Shown: positions 56,935 to 64,000 of the stretch, in pieces
Layout of the letters: each line of letters opens with the position of its first letter
Numbering within the stretch: the stretch's first letter is position 1
NCBI RefSeq assembly: GCF_947172395.1
Contig: NC_069092.1
Coordinates: 9,221,418 to 9,285,417 of the forward strand
Direction of reading: 5' to 3'
Source of the DNA: Bicyclus anynana
Lineage: Eukaryota; Arthropoda; Insecta; Lepidoptera; Nymphalidae
DNA: 64,000 nucleotides
Notes under the pieces: generated by a model
Told to the model about the DNA's origin: nothing
Database searches by the model: none
Seen by the model: the letters and a program-made list of their open reading frames with translations, nothing else
Made by a program: the position numbers and the translations under genes

Positions 56935-59900
56935 ATGGAAGGCAAAATTAAAAATCCCAAGTTTAAGGAGTTCAAAGATAAAATATCCAAGGCATCTTTG
57001 ATTGCAATTAAAAACATGGGTTTCAAACAAATGACAGATATTCAAAGCGAAGTGCTTCCTAAAGCTCTAAACGGAGATGATGTAGTCGCCACTGCTAAGA
57101 CTGGTTCAGGGAAAACTTTAGCCTTTTTAATACCAGCCGTCGAATCAGTGGTGAAAGCTTTAGCTGATTCTAAACAAGGTATGTTTATTTTATGTGATAT
57201 TAGCTATGCTGCGCGGTTTCAGCCACACCAGAGATTCTGTAACTGTAGGAATATCAATATCAGTAGTCTAATTGGTAATAAGTACTTACTAAAACAGATC
57301 ATCTTTCTCTGTGCTGAATTTGACCAAGTCCATCCACAAAAAAAAATCATGTTTTTCTATTTCTATTATATTAATAATATGCTATCAACAACAATAGTCT
57401 ATGTTCTTCTTTAATATCATCCAAATCAGTATTTGAAACATCTAAAAAGAAAAAGGGTCCTGGAGTTGGATGTAATGCAGATTGGCTTGACCAAAAATAC
57501 ACACAACATACTGTTAATATAAAACTTATAATCTAAGTTTTAGATTTTTATTATCACCATTATTTCATAACATACTTTAAGTAAAATGCTTGTATGCTTT
57601 TAGCAATTGAAATCAGTTAATTCTGACTTTGAATTTATAAATTACAATTCATCTGCACATAGGCAGTGATATATTTGATTTTGACTGATTGCATGATACA
57701 AATGTGTTATTTCAGGAACACTGTGTATAATAATTTCACCAACAAGGGAACTGGCTACACAGACATACACAGTGCTACAAGACATTATTTATCCTCATCA
57801 TGAATCTATTACGGCAACACTAGTGATAGGGGGAGAAAACAGAAAAATGCAAAGTGCTGCCCTTGCTGAAGGTAATGTTTAATGATATCTACACATAAAA
57901 CAAAGTCCTTTGTCGTCTGTCCGTCTTTTCATAATAAAATCAAAAGTATTGAATGGTCTTTCATGTTGTATTCCCCATAAATAGATTAATTCATGAAGAA
58001 GGTTTCTCAGCCTCAGAGTTTTTATTGAAGTCTCAGTCGAATCCCTTTACTTACTTAACTTATAACTATAGTTCTTGTGCTGCAGAATGGTGCAGGTGAC
58101 AGTTCGTTTCACACTTGAAAGTTTGTCGTGATTCACGATAATAGTACATATTATGAATGTCGTAAGCCAACTGTCAACCGCACCTTGCTACAGTGCATAA
58201 GGTATAAAACAATGCATAGTTGAATATTATATTTTGCTTTTGTAGAGGTGAAGGTGCAGGTTACCAACCAACTTACATTTTTTTCTGCTATAAATGACAA
58301 TGCTATTAATTTGAAAAACAGGACGCACCAAATAAGCGCCGACTCCTAATGAGGATCGACCTCCACAAGACAAAGACACTCTCAACATATTTGTTGAGGT
58401 TTAAGTCTTAGGACTGATCGCAGATTGGCCGTACAAGAAAAAAAAATGACATTGCTGTTTTTAACTGAGTTCTGTATTATGTACTGGATAGTGTTAAAAT
58501 TGAGAATTGACTAATGGATATACAAAAAATTGTATTTTTAGGGGTCAATATAGTAGTGGCTACTCCAGGCAGGTTGTTTGATCACATGAGAACTAAGGAG
58601 TTTGATTACAGACAGGTGAATTGTCTCATATTAGATGAGGCTGACAAAATTTTCCAATATGGTTTTGAAGAGGACCTGAAGCAAATTATTAGTCGCCTTC
58701 CAAGTAAGTGTACTATACTATTTGCAATTTATATTTGAATGGGATTATAGTGATTTTCAGATAGCATGAGTATGGTGACAGTTTGTTTCACTCTTGAAAG
58801 TTTGCCACAATTCATTATTCAGTGGTATGCAGTATGAACGTCATAAGGCAACTGTCACTGTACATGCCATGCTATCTGAAAAACACTTTTATTGACTTAA
58901 AGTGTGCCAAACTTAGGTTAACACTGGAGTAATAAAAAATAAAATTGAAATAAAAAGTAAAGCCTGCTTTATACTGTATATGTCTGAAAATATGTTTCAT
59001 GAAAAAAAAAATTATTTCATACATTAATATCATAATTAGAAACAATAAAAACTTGTATCATAATACAAGTTTCAAAGTAACAGATGTATGTCTATATTTT
59101 ATAGAGAACAGACAAACCATGCTATTCAGTGCAACACAATCGGAGACAACTGAAGCATTAATCAGGTCTGCTATGAAGGAGAGTGTGCAGTCAATCAACA
59201 CAAATGAAGACAATGATAGGGCTACTGTTGAAGGACTTAAACAGGGGTGAGAAACATTTTCCAGACCATAAAAACATATTTAATCAAAACTATCACATTA
59301 ATAATATTAAGCGGTGCACAAAAATGTTTAATTAAGGCAGACATTATTATCAAACTCGATGTAAACTTTCAACTACCCTACCCTACCCTTACCCTACCCC
59401 TAGCTTACCCTACCCTACTCTACTCCTACCCTACACTACCTACTATTTACGTATATATCTACGTCGGTCGGTTCAGCCGTTCACACGTGATGGCGTGATC
59501 AAGGATGGAGTCATTTTTATATTATTAAATATAAATTGTTCATGTTTTGGGTTATATTTTAGTAATTTGATATTTATATAAACCACGCGAAATTATAATT
59601 ATAAGTAAAGGGGTAAAAAGTTTACATCGATTTTCATGCAAAGCCGCGGTCGTCCGCTAGTTCAATAATAAATAACTAACTAAACTGTTTTATATTTCAG
59701 ATATGTAATATGTGAGACTGAATTCCGTCTTCATTGGTTGCACAAACTGCTAAAGAAGACACAGAACAGCAAGATCATGGTTTTCTTTTCAAGTTGCAAA
59801 TCTGTGGAGTTCCATCACGAATTTCTGAGTAACTACTGCAATATGCCAGTACTGTGTATTCATGTAAGTATCACTTTAAGGCTGTACGTCCACTAAAGCG

Positions 59901-62900
59901 GAGCGAGCCAGCGGAGCGGAGAAGACTGCAGTCGACTGCGGTCGTCGAGAGAGTTGCCGCTTGTGTAAATGAAACCTAATGCGGAGCGGAGTTATGTACT
60001 GTGTCTGTCCACCGGAGAAGAGCGTGGCTGTGGAGCGAAGTTAGAAAGTAATGCGGAGCCGAGTTGATCGTGATTCCCCACTCCGCTTACCTTTTAACCT
60101 TATTTTTATATAAATTTTTAGACTAGCTTGCAAGTTTCTGTCCACTGGAGAGGAGCGGAGATCTGTGCAATCCTATTGGTTAATATTTCTCCGTTTCTCG
60201 GCTCTGCCTCGCTCCTCTTCTGTGGATTGGTAATTTAATTCACAATGTATAGCAAAAATCAGATCTTTAAAATCTTAGTTACAACAGCATTGAAAAAACT
60301 GATTCAAGAAAGAAAAATTTGAGAAATCAAAAAAAAAAAATATAACGTGGTGACCCTAGGGATTTGTGGAAAACTCTTCAAATTAGTTTTAGATAATTAG
60401 GTGGTGTATCTCATTTTCGTATTATCCATTAATTACAAGACACCCTGTATATACTGTGTACGTATTTACTCAAAATGGCAAAGGTAAAGTCTACTATTAT
60501 TTTAGGGAAAAATGAACCAAGCAGATAGAACGTCCACAATAAACAGTTTTTACAATGCGGACAAGATGGCGTTGTTCTGTACTGACTTGGCCGCGAGAGG
60601 ATTGGACATACCGGCCGTGGATTGGATCGTACAGTTTGATCCACCCTCTGATGCTAATGTAAGTGACATCGTCATCATTGGTCTTTTGTTAATTTTTAGG
60701 TTACTTCTTAAGTAAATAACAGAACCCTTTTCTCTTATTGTTGTCTCTCTGTCTTTATCACGGGAACGCGTGGTGGTGTTTAGTTGAAATATTAAAACCT
60801 TATTTAAATAAAAATTTTAATAAAAAAAATTCAACCGACTTCCAACTCAAAAATTAACTTTAACTAAAAACTACTTGCTACCTTCGGATCAGTTTGAAGG
60901 CGGTGCCAAGCCAGTGATGTTTTAATTAAACACGTTTAAACTACAAAATTTCTGTGGTTCTTTCAGAAACAGCTTTAATTAAAACACGACACTGGCTTGG
61001 CACCGCCTTCAAAAAAAAAAACAAAACATACATACAGCCGAACGTACAACCTCCTCCTTTTTGGAAGTCGGTTAAAAAGTAGCGCACGTGCCTTGGAGGG
61101 GACCTGTATCAAATATACTTGGGGGTCCCAACAAATGAAAGGTAAAGATTAAATTAATAAAAATGCTCGTTTAAAATAAATATGACAGTGACTTAACATT
61201 AGTTGGATGTTTTCATCTATTGGTCGCACTTTTTTAACTTTTGTCATTTCTGAAGTGAAAACTGCGGTTATGTTTATATGTATATGTTTTTTTATGTGAG
61301 ATTATGAATTACATTTTACTAATTTTTGTTTTCACACATAGAGGCCCCTGGACTGGGGACTGGGACAACTCTGCCGCTATTAGACGACATTTTGTCTATT
61401 TATCTTTAATTGCTCCCAAGTTAGCATTACAGGTTATTATGCCTTCTGAACTGATGGTTGTGTTTCTACAAATAGTCAAACTTGTTTTTTTTTAATACTT
61501 TACAAGTTAGCCTTTGGCTACAATCTCACCTGATGGTAAATGATGATGAAAACTTGTTTGTGTCCCTTTCGGTATCTACACGACATCGTACCGGAACGTT
61601 AAATCGCTTGGCGGCACGTCTTTGCCGGTAGGGTGGTAATTAGCTACGGCCAAAGCCTCCCACCAGCCAGACCTGGACTAATTAAGAAAACCTCAATCAG
61701 CCTACCTGGGGATCGAACCCAGAAACTTGATGTCTCAAAAGTGTGTGTAAACGAAGCTTAATAAATTCTAATAAACTAATTTTGTAATTTCCAGGAATAC
61801 ATTCACAGAGTGGGCAGAACAGCGCGGGGTCTGGGCGCGGAAGGTCGAGCGGTTCTCTTGCTCCGGCCCGAAGAGAAGGGGTTCCTCGACTACTTGCAAC
61901 ACGCCAGAATATACCTCGACAAGTACGAGCTGTGGGATCGATACACAGATTTGAAGCTGAAGGTACATCCCCCCTAGCTAAGTGGCACGTTGATTCTCTT
62001 TCTATGATCGCTAACGCTTCGAAAACTAGAAAGATGTATAGGAATGGCAGATCTTGATCACGTGACCTGTCAATAGCAAATGTCATTCCCATAGCCGTGA
62101 TAGCACGGTAGATATATAAGTTTACTGTGGTGATAGCCTAATGGATATTCAAAAAAATTCAAAATTCATTTATTTCAAGTAGGCTCAGTTTATAAGCACT
62201 TTTGACACGTCAGTTGACTATTTATAAAGATTCTACCACCGGTTCGGAAGGCAGGTTCTGCTGAGAAGATACCGGCAAGAAACTCAATAGTTGCTCTTTT
62301 GAAAAAGTCATGCAGTAATATATTTTACAATTGATAACAATTAAATTACAATTTCTTATAGTTTTATTTCCTGTGTGAAGGTGGAAGTTGATCCAATGAC
62401 CTCCAAGCACCTTTATCGTTAAGGAACTCATCAATAGTGTAGTAACCTCGACTAAGTAAATGTTTTTAAACACATTGCTTAAAGTTTTGCATTGGCAAGT
62501 CCATCACAGTCTTGGGGATCTTGTTATAGAAGAGTACACCCAAACCCACAAAAGATTTTTTAACTCTTTGGATATGACCTCTGCCTCCGATTTCGGAGGG
62601 TATGGGTTTGAATCCGGTCCGGAGCATGCACCTCCAACTCAGTTGTGTGCATTGTAAGAAATTAAATATGACGTGTCTCAAATGGTGAAGGAAAAACTTG
62701 CATACCAGAGAATTTTCTTAATTTTCTGGTGTGTGAAGTCTGCCAATCCGCATTGGGCCAGTGTGGTGGACAATTTGGCCTAACCCCTCTCATTATGAGA
62801 GGAGATTCGAGCTCAGCAGTGAGCCGAATATGGGTTGATAATGATATTGATTACCATTAGGTGAGATTGTAGTCAAGGGCTAACTTGTAATAGTAAAAAA

Positions 62901-64000
62901 ATTAATTCTTTTTTTGAAATTTGATTACAGATGAACAAAGCCATGGAGGATCCTGAATTCAACAAATTAGCGATTGAAGCATTCGAAGGTTACATTCGTG
63001 CGTTGGAAGTGAAGAAGTTGAAGCATGTGTTCAACTTGCTCGACATGGACTTAGACGGCGTCGCTCGCTCCTTCGGTCTAGACCAGAAACCTGATGTAGA
63101 TATACGTAAGTATTTGACCAACGAACCATTGATAACGGGTATTTTGTATTTAAAGTGGCAATGTAAGGGTTACATTGAATAATCCATGGACGTGAAATCT
63201 CGTCTCAATAGTAGGAATAAAATTCAAAACTCATTTATTTCAATTTGGCTTAGTTTACAAGCACTTTAAAAGGTCAAGATTAGGTATGTCATAGTCGAAA
63301 ACTTAAAATTAAAGTTACGAGGGCTCCAAACGCACCTTGGTCCGGGAAGAGAATATGACCCCACACTGGAAAACGTGCAGTGTCGGTCGATCCCCGAGGT
63401 GGAGCAACATCGTTGGATGCAGGCAACTTAAGTCCAATTGTGGAGATCCATAATCTGATCTATATAATATACCTACTCGTATAGGTATATAAATGAATCT
63501 TGAATCTTCCTAAGCGCAAATCTCGAGAACGGCTGTACCGATTTCGCTAATTCTTTTTTTTAGAATACTTCCTTGAAGTACTAGGATGATTCTTACAGAG
63601 AGAAAATTTTAAAAAGATTAAAACAAATCTTCTATACAAAAATTATCTTAAATCTTCCCAAGCGCAAATCTTGAGAAAGCCTGTACCGATTTTGCTAATT
63701 CTTTTTTTAGAATACTCCCTTGAAGTACGAGGATGGTCCTTACGGAGTTTTTTTAGGGTAGGGTAGAGGTAGGGAAGAAATGCACAAAAGTCAAAGCAAA
63801 GCTTCACCGGGTCCGATAGTGATAATATACAGAAGAGATGTTTTTTTTTGTCTTTGGCTAGATACCTATGACCTTATTCCAACATGCAAGTAGGTAGAAA
63901 ATCGATAATAACCTCATGAATGTTTTCAGGTGTTGGTTTCAGTAAAAAGCATAGACCGAGAAAGAGGATGGCCGCGTTACTAGCAAATAAAGGCACGGCA
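56935..64000 (+). CDS. DEAD-box RNA helicase, DDX18 paralogue C (3' end missing)
   Basis: This is the third DDX18/pitchoune-type helicase. Exons are 56935-57178, 57716-57871, 58542-58703, 59105-59246, 59701-59863, 60506-60658, 61795-61962, 62931-63105 and 63930 onward, giving 478 residues before the window ends. The motifs are AKTGSGKT (54-61), SPTRELA, ATPGR, DEAD (165-168), SAT, CTDLAARGLD and HRVGRTARG. Like copy A it starts directly at the helicase core (MEGKIKNPKFKEF) without the basic N-terminal region of copy B. Unlike A it continues into a basic tail (GFSKKHRPRKR). The second exon has no ATG, so open-frame scans can miss it. Good start context (A at -3, G at +4). Confidence 0.9.
58087..58198. 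repeat. Palindromic MITE (TGACAGTT family) 5' of helicase C exon 3
   Basis: 'atggtgcaggtgacagttcg' pairs with 'aactgtcaaccgcacctt'. The closest relative is the copy at 750. It lies in intron 2. Confidence 0.7.
58757..58888. repeat. Palindromic MITE (TGACAGTT family) 3' of helicase C exon 3
   Basis: 'ttttcagatagcatgagta' and 'catgccatgctatctgaaaa' form the outer arms, and 'ggtgacagttt' and 'aactgtcactg' the inner arms. It lies in intron 3, so exon 3 is bracketed by two copies. Confidence 0.7.
59376..59662 (+). mobile_element. Helitron-like element with CCCTA array
   Basis: A CCCTA/CCCTT array at about 59378-59450 is followed by 'cggttcagccgttcacacg' and ends in 'ggtcgtccgctag' before a T. 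It lies in helicase C intron 4, just 40 bp before exon 5. Confidence 0.5.
59881..60345. repeat. GC-rich GCGGAGCGGAG repeat plus AT-rich shared segment
   Basis: 59881-60230 repeats GCGGAGCG-type units on one side and CTCCGCTCC-type units on the other, with 'tgtccac' motifs, so it is an imperfect large palindrome. 60245-60345 ('aaaaatcagatctttaaaat', 'gcattgaaaaaactgatt') recurs at about 24097-24215 in SF3A3. Both lie in helicase C intron 5. Confidence 0.5.
60833..61073. mobile_element. MITE with AACCGACTTCC ends
   Basis: The ends AACCGACTTCC and GGAAGTCGGTT enclose a second perfect 18-bp inverted pair: GGCGGTGCCAAGCCAGTG at 60899-60916 against its complement at 60990-61007. The structure suggests a two-level hairpin. 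It lies in helicase C intron 6. Confidence 0.7.
61484..61735 (-). repeat. SINE-1, reverse orientation
   Basis: A T run leads into 'acaagttagcctttggctac', and the copy extends to 'ggggatcgaaccca', the complement of the B box. It lies about 60 bp before helicase C exon 7. Confidence 0.7.
62113..62852 (+). repeat. SINE-2 split by a LINE fragment
   Basis: The head 'gtgatagcctaatggatat' (to 62148) and the body from 'ggatatgacctctgcctcc' (62569 on) belong to one SINE-2. They are separated by a 420-bp insert bounded by TGGATAT duplications at 62142-62148 and 62569-62575. The SINE tail ends near 62852 and is followed by a SINE-1 tail fragment. Confidence 0.7.
62149..62568 (-). mobile_element. 5'-truncated LINE 3' end inserted in SINE-2
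   Basis: The minus-strand translation includes KSFVGLGVLFYNKIPKTVMD and GYYTIDEFLNDKGAW, a C-terminal pattern common to insect LINE ORF2 proteins. It ends in an A-rich stretch at the left boundary. Related 3' sequence recurs at about 63215-63260. Confidence 0.65.
63215..63822 (+). repeat. LINE/RTE scraps and Helitron-like element
   Basis: 63215-63290 resembles the LINE tail at 62149. 63330-63440 resembles the RTE tail ('cgttggatgcaggcaact'). 63486-63822 is Helitron-like: a duplicated head ('cttcctaagcgcaaatctcg', again at about 63655), a GGGTA stretch, and the end 'caccgggtccgatag' before a T. All lie in helicase C intron 8. Confidence 0.45.

Noticed and set aside
59376..59450. CCCTA-rich array as interstitial telomere
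   Set aside because: The units are TACCC and TACCCC, not the insect TTAGG/CCTAA repeat. The array sits inside a dispersed Helitron-like element.

Overview
The window looks like lepidopteran (moth or butterfly) nuclear DNA. It is AT-rich, its genes are split by GT-AG introns, and the encoded proteins are insect-like versions of conserved eukaryotic families. The non-coding DNA is packed with tRNA-headed SINEs, Helitron-like elements ending in CTAG, RTE-like LINE tails and palindromic MITEs. The species cannot be fixed from the sequence alone.

Layout. 1-6.8 kb has no recognisable gene and is a mosaic of decayed transposons. 6.8-13.4 kb (minus) is a complete 8-exon WDR36/Utp21 gene. 14.1-26.8 kb (minus) is a complete 11-exon SF3A3 gene whose introns hold most of the repeats. 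28.1-29.7 kb (minus) is a single-exon glucosidase II beta subunit gene ending in HDEL. 30.2-34.7 kb (plus) is DEAD-box helicase A. 36.4-43.1 kb (minus) is helicase B, the full-length DDX18/pitchoune type. 43.9-49.0 kb (minus) is an apparently intact non-LTR retrotransposon with a 12-bp target-site duplication. 49.7-54.4 kb (minus) is an 8-exon flavin amine oxidase with a signal peptide. 54.9-55.9 kb is a broken Ty3/Gypsy-like gag-protease remnant. 56.9-64.0 kb (plus) is helicase C, which runs off the window.

The genes form no operon-like pathway. Two themes link them. WDR36 (small-subunit processome) and the DDX18 group (60S assembly) both act in nucleolar ribosome biogenesis. The DDX18 group is present three times, and the three genes share intron positions and phases, so they arose by DNA-level duplication. 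Copies A and C have lost the basic N-terminal extension and diverged in sequence, but they keep every helicase motif. This triplet is the most interesting biology here. The retrotransposon, the nested transposons and the MITE hairpins inside helicase introns come next.

Exon boundaries were worked out by hand from GT/AG sites, reading phase and recognised family sequence. Each complete gene model sums to an open frame with a stop codon. Repeat boundaries are approximate unless a target-site duplication or terminal inverted repeat is given.
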